From an uncultured Micavibrio sp. (GTDB lineage: Bacteria > Pseudomonadota > Alphaproteobacteria > Micavibrionales > UBA1664), in assembly GCA_913057885.1 (NCBI GenBank), contig CAJXOI010000053.1, forward strand, positions 1 through 6,287: DNA of 6,287 nucleotides, written 5' to 3'. Shown piece after piece: positions 1-5,777 of the stretch. Positions within the stretch are counted from its first letter, which is position 1. Every line of letters begins with the position of its first letter. The notes below the pieces were generated by a model that saw nothing but the letters and a program-made list of their open reading frames with translations, was not told the DNA's origin and made no database searches. The translations under genes and the position numbers were made by a program.

Positions 1-1
1 A

Positions 2-2137
2 ATTTTATATCTTGGAAACACGCAGAGTAATAAAAACGGCGAAATTTGGCTTACAAATGATGATATTCGAACACACTTCCTTTATTTGGGGACAACTGGC
101 GCTGGTAAAACAGAGGGTTTGAAATCGCTGGTTTCAAACGCGTTATGTTGGGGGTCGGGTTTCGTTTATATTGATGGTAAGGCGGATACTGATTTGTGGT
201 CCTCGATTTCGTCGCTTTGTCGTCGGTTTGGACGGGATGATGATTTGCTCGTCTTGAATTATATGACTGGAAATAAAGATGGGGCCTCGTCGTCCAATAC
301 ACTTAACCCGTTTTCAAGCGGGTCTGCGTCTTATTTGTGCAACATGCTGGAATCCCTGATGCCGGAAGCCGGCGGTGACAACGCCATGTGGAAGGAGCGG
401 GCGGTGGCTTTGCTTAGGACAATTATGCCTGCACTGACATGGCTTCGGGATAATATGGATCAACCGATGTCTATCTCGACCATTCGAAGTGCAATTGATT
501 TTGCCAGTGTGATTAAATTAGCCAGAAACGAAGCTCTTCCACCTAAAATCCGTGAATCTATACAGGGGTATCTGGATACTCTGCCCGGGTATGTTGATGC
601 TGCGTTTGATGACAACGGAAAAGAAAAACCAATGGGACCGGATGTCCCGCAGTCCGACCCGCAAGTGCCAATGCAACAGCACGGATATTTGACCATGCAA
701 TTTACGCGGTCGCTACAATCACTTGCCGATGACTATAGCTATATTTTTGAACCTGAACACGCCGATATTGATATGGTTGATGTGGTTCTGAACCGCCGTA
801 TCTTGGTTGTTTTACTTCCCGCATTGGAAAAATCAGGCGATGAAACGGCCAACCTTGGTAAGATCATTGCCTCGACACTAAAAGGTATGATGGGAACAAC
901 CCTTGGTGCGGACGTTGAAGGGGAAACCACAAAGGTGATTGAAAACAAGCCAACAAATTCCTCAACGCCCTTTATGACTGTTTTTGACGAGGTCGGATAT
1001 TATGTGACGGATGGTATGGCCGTTATGGCTGCGCAGGCCAGATCGCTTGGTTTCTCTCTTGTATACGCTGCGCAGGATTTGGCCGCGCTGGAAAAACGGG
1101 TGAAGGAAGAGGCCAGGTCTATTACCGCCAACTGTAATATTAAAATCTTTGGGAAACTATCTGATCCAACCGTGACCAAAGACTTTTTCGAAAAGACACT
1201 GGGGAAAGCGATTGTGACACAGGTGGGCGGATATACCATGAACCCAGGGTCATTAACCGGCGGATTTGATACGCAAGATTCGGCCAGTATTACTTTTTAC
1301 GAGAAAATCGATTATGGATCGGCACAAAGTTTCAAAGAAGGTCAGGCGGCCTTGGCGTATTCCAACGTGGTGGATGAAATTCAGGTCTATTATTGTGCTT
1401 TGGAGCGATCCAAAGCCATGCGCGTTCAACGGTTTCTGGGGCTAAAAAAGACAGATGATTATGTTGCGAAGAATCTTCAAAACATTGCCGCCCTGCGTGA
1501 TCGTTTATCTCATAAAACTTGGACGGCCGCAAAGGCTGATGTCCAGTCAAAACCATCTTTTGAATTGGAACAAATTATCGCGGGGATAACTGCCGCCTAT
1601 GACAGTGATCTGGATGCGTTGGAGCATGGTGTGATGGCATTGACACATTTATATGCCACACAAAATCCTGATGCAATTGATGCTAAGCGCCAAAAGAAAA
1701 ACTCTGATCCAAAGATCAGCGCAGACGAAGCAAAGCCCGACGAGACCGCAAAAACGGATATGTCTTGGGGTGATATTATGGGGTCGGATAATGCGTCTGG
1801 TGTTACAACGATGGATCAAAAGACAGAAGAAGAAGCCGACAAAGACGTTGAAGAAGATACCGAGAAATCATCCTCATCTTCAGGTGGCGTTTCGCCTGAT
1901 AATTACTCTGCTGAAGAGGCTGTGACTCAAAAGGCAGATAGCGGTATGACCATCCTACCAGATAATCTAAGTGATGAGGTTAAGGCCATTTTGAAATCTG
2001 CGGCGGATACGTTAACATCTGGCTTATTCTCACCGCCGACACTAGATCGTTATGCCGAGGGTGGCAGTGGTGATAGTAAGGGCTTTAAAGGCAGCAACGT
2101 TTCACCTAATCAACAACCGGGGCGTGGTGGGCGATAG
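2..2137 (+). CDS. Type IV secretion coupling ATPase, DotL/IcmO/TrbC-like (5' partial)
   Basis: The reading frame is open to the left edge, so the N-terminus, including the membrane segments usual in this family, lies outside the window. There are 711 visible residues (numbered from base 2). Walker A is GTTGAGKT at 30-37, preceded by GEIWLTNDDIRTHFLYL, the type of lead-in seen in DotL/IcmO and plasmid R64 TrbC. Walker B ends in DE at 329-330 (VFDEVGYY), followed by a conserved QARSLGFSLVYAAQDL stretch with its Gln at 358. Family members are hexameric inner-membrane ATPases that select substrates (effectors or relaxosome DNA) and feed them into a type IVB secretion or conjugation channel. From about residue 560 the chain becomes low-complexity, with an acidic and serine run at 609-629 and a Gly/Arg-rich end; in Legionella DotL the C-terminal region recruits DotN and the IcmS-IcmW adaptors. 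The TTG at 86 is not the start, because conserved family sequence lies upstream of it. Whether it serves effector secretion or conjugation cannot be told from this gene alone. Confidence 0.88.
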   Translation: MLYLGNTQSNKNGEIWLTNDDIRTHFLYLGTTGAGKTEGLKSLVSNALCWGSGFVYIDGKADTDLWSSISSLCRRFGRDDDLLVLNYMTGNKDGASSSNTLNPFSSGSASYLCNMLESLMPEAGGDNAMWKERAVALLRTIMPALTWLRDNMDQPMSISTIRSAIDFASVIKLARNEALPPKIRESIQGYLDTLPGYVDAAFDDNGKEKPMGPDVPQSDPQVPMQQHGYLTMQFTRSLQSLADDYSYIFEPEHADIDMVDVVLNRRILVVLLPALEKSGDETANLGKIIASTLKGMMGTTLGADVEGETTKVIENKPTNSSTPFMTVFDEVGYYVTDGMAVMAAQARSLGFSLVYAAQDLAALEKRVKEEARSITANCNIKIFGKLSDPTVTKDFFEKTLGKAIVTQVGGYTMNPGSLTGGFDTQDSASITFYEKIDYGSAQSFKEGQAALAYSNVVDEIQVYYCALERSKAMRVQRFLGLKKTDDYVAKNLQNIAALRDRLSHKTWTAAKADVQSKPSFELEQIIAGITAAYDSDLDALEHGVMALTHLYATQNPDAIDAKRQKKNSDPKISADEAKPDETAKTDMSWGDIMGSDNASGVTTMDQKTEEEADKDVEEDTEKSSSSSGGVSPDNYSAEEAVTQKADSGMTILPDNLSDEVKAILKSAADTLTSGLFSPPTLDRYAEGGSGDSKGFKGSNVSPNQQPGRGGR

Positions 2138-2150
2138 CCCTTTCCTTTTT
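2129..2150 (+). terminator. Weak candidate intrinsic terminator of the coupling-protein gene
   Basis: A short GGGC-GATA-GCCC stem-loop (2129-2140) spans the stop codon and is followed by TTTCCTTTTT. The stem is only 4 bp and the T tract is interrupted. A second pairing, GCCC (2137-2140) with GGGC (2151-2154), could compete. It may reduce read-through into the reductase gene, but this is a tentative call. Confidence 0.25.
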
Positions 2151-2205
2151 GGGCGATCTCTTCTATATAGACTTCATGTCAAAAAATTTATAAAGGATAT
2201 GACTC

Positions 2206-2778
2206 ATGGCAAAATTACTTTTTTTATCAGGTAGCGCGGCCCAAAATTCATTAAACAAGAAATTGGCCAAGCATGCGTCTGATTTGGCGGCGAAAAAGGG
2301 GGCTGATGCGCATTTCGTTGATATGAAAGATTATGAAATGCCCCTGTATTGTACAGATTATGAATTAGAAAATGGTATTCCCGAAAACGCGAAAAAGCTT
2401 AAAAAATTGTTCCAGGACGCAGACGGCTTCTTCATTGCTTCACCTGAATATAACAGTACATTTTCACCATTATTGAAAAATATAGTTGATTGGATGTCGC
2501 GTCCGCATGAGGAAGGCGAGAAAATGCTTTCGGCCTATAAAGGTAAGATTGCGGCCTTAGGTGCTGTGTCGCCCGGTGCGCTTGGTGGAATCCGCGGATT
2601 ACCTGATGTGCGCGCAATGTTCTCTAGCATTGGTGTGCATGTCATTCCAACTCAAATCGCCGTGGGGGGAAAGGACACATTCAATGATGATGGATCCTTG
2701 GCCCAAGATTTTCACATCAAGATAATGGATCAACTTATAACCGAGTTTGTTGAGACAGCCAATAAATTGAATGCCTGA
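2206..2778 (+). CDS. NAD(P)H-dependent FMN reductase family protein
   Basis: A 190-residue flavodoxin-fold protein of the NADPH-dependent FMN reductase family, which uses NAD(P)H to reduce FMN or a flavin-bound substrate such as a quinone, azo compound or metal ion. The N-terminal GS...NSLNKKLA (residues 9-21) matches the flavin-phosphate loop after the first beta strand. SPEYNSTFSPLLKNIVDW (79-96) is the family hallmark, and a glycine-rich GAVSPGALGGIRGL (119-132) follows. It has no signal peptide or membrane segment, so it should be cytoplasmic. The length is normal for the family. The ATG start is supported by AAAGGAT at 2192-2198, 7 bases upstream. Its 3' end overlaps the mutM start by 8 bases, so the two are probably co-expressed. 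I saw no convincing promoter in the 68 bases upstream. The true substrate cannot be predicted. Confidence 0.88.
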   Translation: MAKLLFLSGSAAQNSLNKKLAKHASDLAAKKGADAHFVDMKDYEMPLYCTDYELENGIPENAKKLKKLFQDADGFFIASPEYNSTFSPLLKNIVDWMSRPHEEGEKMLSAYKGKIAALGAVSPGALGGIRGLPDVRAMFSSIGVHVIPTQIAVGGKDTFNDDGSLAQDFHIKIMDQLITEFVETANKLNA

Positions 2779-3586
2779 ACTTCCCGAAGTTGAAACAGTA
2801 AAACGCGGATTAGAGCCTGTTTTAACAGGCTCTACTTTTAAGGCTATTGAACTTTATCGTAACAATTTACGAACGCCATTTCCAAAAAACATGGTTGAAC
2901 GCCTTGTTGGAAAAACATGTACTGGTTTGAGGCGACGTGGAAAATATATATGGGTTGATCTTGATAGTTGTGAAACATTGGTTGTTCACCTAGGGATGAG
3001 TGGGTCTTTTGCTATTAATCCTAACGCTCCAAGGAAACATGCGCATGTTATTTTTGAAACTAATCGCGGTGATCGGATTGTTTATCACGATCCTAGGCGT
3101 TTTGGGATGATGTTTTTTGTTTTGACTGGACATGAGGCTGACCATGCAGCCTTTGCAAAAATGGGCCCCGAACCATTGGGCAACCATTTTCATGTCGATG
3201 CGCTAATGGCCAGAATCAAGCATAAGAAATCATCAATTAAATCAGCTCTCCTTGATCAAACTGTGGTTGCAGGAGTGGGCAACATTTATGCCTGCGAAGC
3301 CCTATATGATGCTGGGATTAGTCCGCTGAGGAAATGTCACCGGATCACAAAGACGCAGGCTGATCACTTGGTATGTTGCATCCGTAATGTTTTGAATGCG
3401 GCTATTCAATCGGGTGGATCGTCTTTGCGTGATCATCGTCAGACCGACGGCACGATGGGGTATTTTCAGCATGGTTTTAAGGTTTATAACCGCGCGGGCC
3501 AGCTATGCGTTGAAACAGGCGGAGTGATTAAACGCGTCGTACAATCAGGGCGATCCACTTTTTATTGCCCCGCAAAACAAAAATAA
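2771..3586 (+). CDS. mutM: Formamidopyrimidine-DNA glycosylase (Fpg/MutM), degenerate zinc finger
   Basis: MutM removes 8-oxoguanine and ring-opened purines from DNA and nicks the resulting site by beta,delta-elimination. The 271-residue length matches the family (269 in E. coli). The N-terminus MPELPEVETV supplies the catalytic Pro2 and Glu3. RRGKYIW holds the conserved Lys58, LGMSG holds Met76, and HDPRRFG gives Arg109 and Phe111 of the intercalation loop. The helix-two-turn-helix lies around LLDQTVVAGVGNIYACEALY (161-180), and GGSSLRDHRQTDG (215-227) is also typical. In the C-terminal zinc finger the expected C-x2-C...C-x2-C reads CVET (246-249) and CPAK (266-269), so the second cysteine of each pair is missing. 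The finger loop GRST with Arg261 remains. All other catalytic elements are present, so the protein is probably active but may not bind zinc. The ATG overlaps the reductase stop and has no evident Shine-Dalgarno sequence, which suggests translational coupling. Confidence 0.95.
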   Translation: MPELPEVETVKRGLEPVLTGSTFKAIELYRNNLRTPFPKNMVERLVGKTCTGLRRRGKYIWVDLDSCETLVVHLGMSGSFAINPNAPRKHAHVIFETNRGDRIVYHDPRRFGMMFFVLTGHEADHAAFAKMGPEPLGNHFHVDALMARIKHKKSSIKSALLDQTVVAGVGNIYACEALYDAGISPLRKCHRITKTQADHLVCCIRNVLNAAIQSGGSSLRDHRQTDGTMGYFQHGFKVYNRAGQLCVETGGVIKRVVQSGRSTFYCPAKQK

Positions 3587-3622
3587 AATTGAATTTACAA
3601 AGCAATCAAAGCATTAGGTTTG

Positions 3623-3665
3623 GTCAAGAAAAAGTTTTAGGTTTTTTTTATCTGTTTTTCTTGAC
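3623..3665. repeat. 11-bp inverted repeat ahead of rpsT
   Basis: GTCAAGAAAAA (3623-3633) and its exact reverse complement TTTTTCTTGAC (3655-3665) flank a 21-base T-rich spacer. The right arm runs into the -35 element of the rpsT promoter. It could fold as a weak mutM terminator hairpin, act as an operator-like dyad, or be chance in A/T-rich DNA. The long loop and AT-rich stem argue against strong termination. Confidence 0.4.
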
Positions 3666-3689
3666 ATTCGCGGCCTAGGGCGATAAAAC
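3661..3689 (+). promoter_or_regulatory. Sigma70-type promoter of rpsT
   Basis: A perfect -35 hexamer TTGACA (3661-3666) is followed after 17 bases by TAAAAC (3684-3689), a 4/6 match to the -10 consensus. Transcription would start near 3696, leaving a leader of about 35 bases before the S20 start codon. The strong -35, good spacing and position ahead of a highly expressed ribosomal gene support the call; the -10 is only fair. Confidence 0.6.
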
Positions 3690-3730
3690 CGAGCAGTTAT
3701 TTAAAGAAGTATAAGAAAGAGATTAACGCT

Positions 3731-4003
3731 ATGGCTAATCACAAGTCTGCCAAAACAAGAATTCGTCGTAATGAGCGTCGTGCCGTGATTAATGGTAACC
3801 GCATGTCGCGTATCAGAACCTATGTCAAAAAGGTTATGACAGCGGTTGAAGCCGGCGACGCAAAAGCCGCCGACGAGGCGTTGCGTGCTGCACAACCAGA
3901 ATTATATCGCGGTGCGGCTAAAGGTGTTTTGAAAAAGAAGACAGTGGCGCGTAAAATGTCTCGTCTTTCTGCTCGTGTTAAGGCGCTGAAAACACAAAAA
4001 TAA
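3731..4003 (+). CDS. rpsT: 30S ribosomal protein S20
   Basis: S20 is a primary 16S rRNA-binding protein of the small ribosomal subunit. The 90-residue, very basic sequence begins [17 protein letters not shown], the standard S20 opening, and continues with the helical core ([19 protein letters not shown]) and the C-terminal stretch [21 protein letters not shown] typical of the family. Its length is close to the 87 residues of E. coli S20. The ATG is preceded by a purine-rich AAGAAAGAGA (3713-3722) that serves as the ribosome binding site. It has its own promoter and is followed by an intrinsic terminator, so it is probably a single-gene transcript. Lying directly upstream of dnaA is a common alphaproteobacterial arrangement; the enoyl-CoA hydratase gene often found between mutM and rpsT in that group is absent here. 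Confidence 0.96.
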   Translation: MANHKSAKTRIRRNERRAVINGNRMSRIRTYVKKVMTAVEAGDAKAADEALRAAQPELYRGAAKGVLKKKTVARKMSRLSARVKALKTQK

Positions 4004-4025
4004 TTACTGTTAAAATTCGTTTTAA

Positions 4026-4061
4026 TGTGTCAAAAAATTTCTTTTTTTTGACACAGTTTTT
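4026..4061 (+). terminator. Intrinsic terminator of rpsT
   Basis: TGTGTCAAAAAA (4026-4037) pairs perfectly with TTTTTTGACACA (4044-4055) to give a 12-bp stem with a 6-base loop, followed at once by GTTTTT. It lies 22 bases after the S20 stop codon. The upper stem is all A-T, but the base of the stem contains the G-C pairs and a T run follows, as expected for Rho-independent termination. Confidence 0.7.
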
Positions 4062-4127
4062 GTATATAAAACAAAGACTTAACTAATAAAATTTCTTTTT
4101 TAAAAAAGTTCATTTTTCCTCTTGAAT

Positions 4128-4136
4128 TCATCCACA
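4128..4136 (+). promoter_or_regulatory. Putative DnaA box (one mismatch)
   Basis: TCATCCACA differs from the consensus TTATCCACA only at position 2. It lies about 190 bases before the dnaA start, inside the AT-rich gap, where it could mediate DnaA autoregulation or take part in an origin. No second box of equal quality was seen nearby, which limits confidence. Confidence 0.45.
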
Positions 4137-4222
4137 ATTCTTTTTAAGGTCAAAAAATATCCGGTCATAAAAACCAACATTAAAGACCAAAAAATTGTGA
4201 TTTAATTAGTTTGGTTTTGTCG

Positions 4223-4239
4223 CAAGAGGAATACTCTTG
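4223..4239. repeat. Inverted repeat CAAGAG-GAATA-CTCTTG upstream of dnaA
   Basis: Two perfect 6-base arms, CAAGAG (4223-4228) and CTCTTG (4234-4239), surround the 5-base spacer GAATA. It sits 5 bases before a second, longer dyad and about 86 bases before the dnaA start. It may be a protein-binding site or a small hairpin in the dnaA leader; no T run follows, so it is not a terminator. Confidence 0.4.
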
Positions 4240-4244
4240 TATGC

Positions 4245-4271
4245 AATGCAAATAATTATGTTATTTGCATT
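4245..4271. repeat. 11-bp perfect inverted repeat upstream of dnaA
   Basis: AATGCAAATAA (4245-4255) and TTATTTGCATT (4261-4271) are exact reverse complements separated by TTATG. The dyad ends 54 bases before the dnaA start codon. Its symmetry and spacing would suit a dimeric regulator binding site overlapping the dnaA promoter, or a hairpin in the dnaA leader. No known regulator consensus was recognised. Confidence 0.55.
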
Positions 4272-4306
4272 ATAGGATTGTATTGGCGAAAAACCGATAA
4301 ATACTT

Positions 4307-4314
4307 GGGAAGGA
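4307..4314 (+). promoter_or_regulatory. Ribosome binding site favouring the dnaA start at 4326
   Basis: GGGAAGGA ends 11 bases before the ATG at 4326, slightly long but workable spacing. A second purine run, AAAGGGGA (4335-4342), sits 7 bases before an in-frame ATG at 4350, so initiation there is also possible. Confidence 0.5.
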
Positions 4315-4325
4315 AAAGAAATATA

Positions 4326-5777
4326 ATGACGACCAAAGGGGACGAAAGCATGGGATTATCGAATGCTTCTGCGAGAACACAATTTTCAGTAGAACCTACA
4401 CAGGATATTTTGAATGCATGGAAGGCTGTTTATGCCTCAATGCGTGAAGAATTCGGTGAAGGCGTCTATCGCAGCTGGCTTAAACCCATGCAGCTTCAGG
4501 CCTATTATGAGGGCACCATGGAAATTGCAGTTCCCACACGCTTTATGCGTGACTGGATTCAGGGTCACTATTCCGACCAGATTCTGGTGTTGTGTCAAAA
4601 GCAAAACGCTGATGTGAAGCGCCTCCAATTTGTTGTGGCTGTCCAAAGCCAGATTCAAGCTGGTCAGGATGATCAGGATGCTGCCGCCTCCACAAAAATC
4701 GTGCCGGGCGCCAATCAGAATTTAAAAGATGCGGACTCAAAACCATCAACAATCGATTTATCTGCGCCGTTGGATCCGCGTTTTACCTTTGACACATTCG
4801 TCGTGGGTGAGCCGAATGCTTTTGCCCATGCCGCCTGCCGCCGCGTGATCGAAGCCGAGGGCATGCCCTTTAACCCACTTTATATATATGGGTCTGTTGG
4901 TCTTGGAAAAACGCATTTGATGCATGCTGTGGCGCGTGCGATGCGTGAAAAGAAAAAGGGCGAGGTGGTTTATCTTTCTGCGGAAAAATTCATGTATGAA
5001 TTTGTAAAGGCTCTACGTTCCAACGATTCAATGTCTTTCAAAGACAAGCTGCGCGGTGTTGATGTTTTGATGATTGATGATATTCAATTCATTGCCGGCA
5101 AACAATCGACACAGGAAGAATTTTTCCACACTTTCAACGCGTTGGTTGATAATGGTAAACAAATTATTATTGCTGGTGACCGCGCCCCGATGGATCTGGA
5201 AGGATTAGATGAGCGTTTGAAATCCCGCATGGGATGGGGGCTTGTGGCTGATATTCGACCATCGACATTGGAATTACGCTTGAATATCGTCAAACATAAA
5301 GCCGCATTGATGAACTTGGAATTGACCGATGATGTTGCCGTTTTCTTGGCCAATAAAATCACATCGAATATTCGTGAGCTCGAGGGAGCGCTAAACCGCC
5401 TTGCTGTTCAAGCGGATATGACGGGTGAAACAACAACATTAGACGCGGCAACGGATATTTTATCGGATGTCTTACGGTCCTATGAACGACGTATTACGAT
5501 TGATGAGATTCAGCGCAAAGTGGCAGAGCATTATACGCTTCGTTTACAGGACATGCACTCCGCGCGCCGGTCACGCAATGTTGCCCGCCCACGTCAGGTA
5601 GCAATGTATCTCTGCAAAAAACTGACTCCGCGCTCATTGCCGGAAATTGGTAGAAAATTTGGTGGTCGTGATCATACAACCGTTATGCATGCCGTGCGCA
5701 AGATCGAGGAATTGGTTGGTGAAGACATCGCCTTTGCCGACGAGGTCAAGGTCATTACCCGCAAGTTAAAGGGGTAA
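4326..5777 (+). CDS. dnaA: Chromosomal replication initiator protein DnaA
   Basis: DnaA is the AAA+ ATPase that binds DnaA boxes, melts oriC and loads the replicative helicase; it also acts as a transcription factor. With the ATG at 4326 the protein has 483 residues. Domain I (about 25-105, with FGEGVYRSWLKPMQ) is followed by a poorly conserved linker to about 145. The AAA+ domain has Walker A GSVGLGKT (189-196), Walker B LMIDD (248-252), sensor 1 around IIAGDR (281-286), the arginine-finger segment ERLKSRMGWGL with Arg301, and sensor 2 NIRELEGAL with Arg350. Domain IV (from about 392) carries the DNA-binding signature GGRDHTTVMHAVRKI (446-460). Everything needed for function is present. Walker A has Ser where many DnaA proteins have a second Gly. 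An alternative start at 4350 gives 475 residues; the frame is open further up to a TTG at 4278, but that lacks a properly spaced ribosome binding site. Confidence 0.97.
   Translation: MTTKGDESMGLSNASARTQFSVEPTQDILNAWKAVYASMREEFGEGVYRSWLKPMQLQAYYEGTMEIAVPTRFMRDWIQGHYSDQILVLCQKQNADVKRLQFVVAVQSQIQAGQDDQDAAASTKIVPGANQNLKDADSKPSTIDLSAPLDPRFTFDTFVVGEPNAFAHAACRRVIEAEGMPFNPLYIYGSVGLGKTHLMHAVARAMREKKKGEVVYLSAEKFMYEFVKALRSNDSMSFKDKLRGVDVLMIDDIQFIAGKQSTQEEFFHTFNALVDNGKQIIIAGDRAPMDLEGLDERLKSRMGWGLVADIRPSTLELRLNIVKHKAALMNLELTDDVAVFLANKITSNIRELEGALNRLAVQADMTGETTTLDAATDILSDVLRSYERRITIDEIQRKVAEHYTLRLQDMHSARRSRNVARPRQVAMYLCKKLTPRSLPEIGRKFGGRDHTTVMHAVRKIEELVGEDIAFADEVKVITRKLKG

Larger units (their letters stand above)
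4004..4325. other. AT-rich rpsT-dnaA intergenic region, candidate dnaA control/origin region
   Basis: This 322-base gap has no credible gene. By hand count 4021-4320 is about 26% GC, far below the flanking genes. It contains the rpsT terminator, a 14-bp palindrome CTTTTTTAAAAAAG (4095-4108), one near-consensus DnaA box (4128-4136), GGTCA motifs at 4148 and 4163, an 8-bp inverted pair AAAACCAA/TTGGTTTT (4170-4177 and 4211-4218), and two inverted repeats next to dnaA. Low melting stability plus a DnaA box suits a dnaA regulatory region and possibly an origin, but one box alone does not prove oriC. I found no convincing -35/-10 pair for dnaA, although one must presumably lie here. Confidence 0.5.

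Noticed and set aside
86..88. TTG as the start of the coupling-protein gene
   Set aside because: The frame is open to the left edge and the 28 residues before it carry conserved family sequence leading into Walker A, so the gene is simply truncated by the window.
1653..1925. A 90-residue basic open frame within the coupling-protein gene
   Set aside because: It lies in another frame of a well-supported gene, over the low-complexity acidic tail; its Lys/Arg richness is a by-product of the GAA/AAA-rich codons, and no family is recognisable.
4010..4025. CtrA-like pair TTAA...TTAA
   Set aside because: The spacing is 8 bases, not the 7 of the CtrA consensus, and TTAA is expected by chance in such AT-rich DNA.
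4048..4070. TTGACA at 4048 with TATAAA at 4065 as a dnaA promoter
   Set aside because: The spacer is only 11 bases, and the TTGACA belongs to the stem of the rpsT terminator.
4278..4280. Upstream TTG start for dnaA
   Set aside because: The only purine run (AGGA) abuts the codon with no spacing, the added residues do not resemble DnaA, and a better ATG with a ribosome binding site lies at 4326.
5084..5362. A 92-residue minus-strand open frame inside dnaA
   Set aside because: It is antisense to the most conserved AAA+ region of dnaA and has no recognisable features or ribosome binding site.
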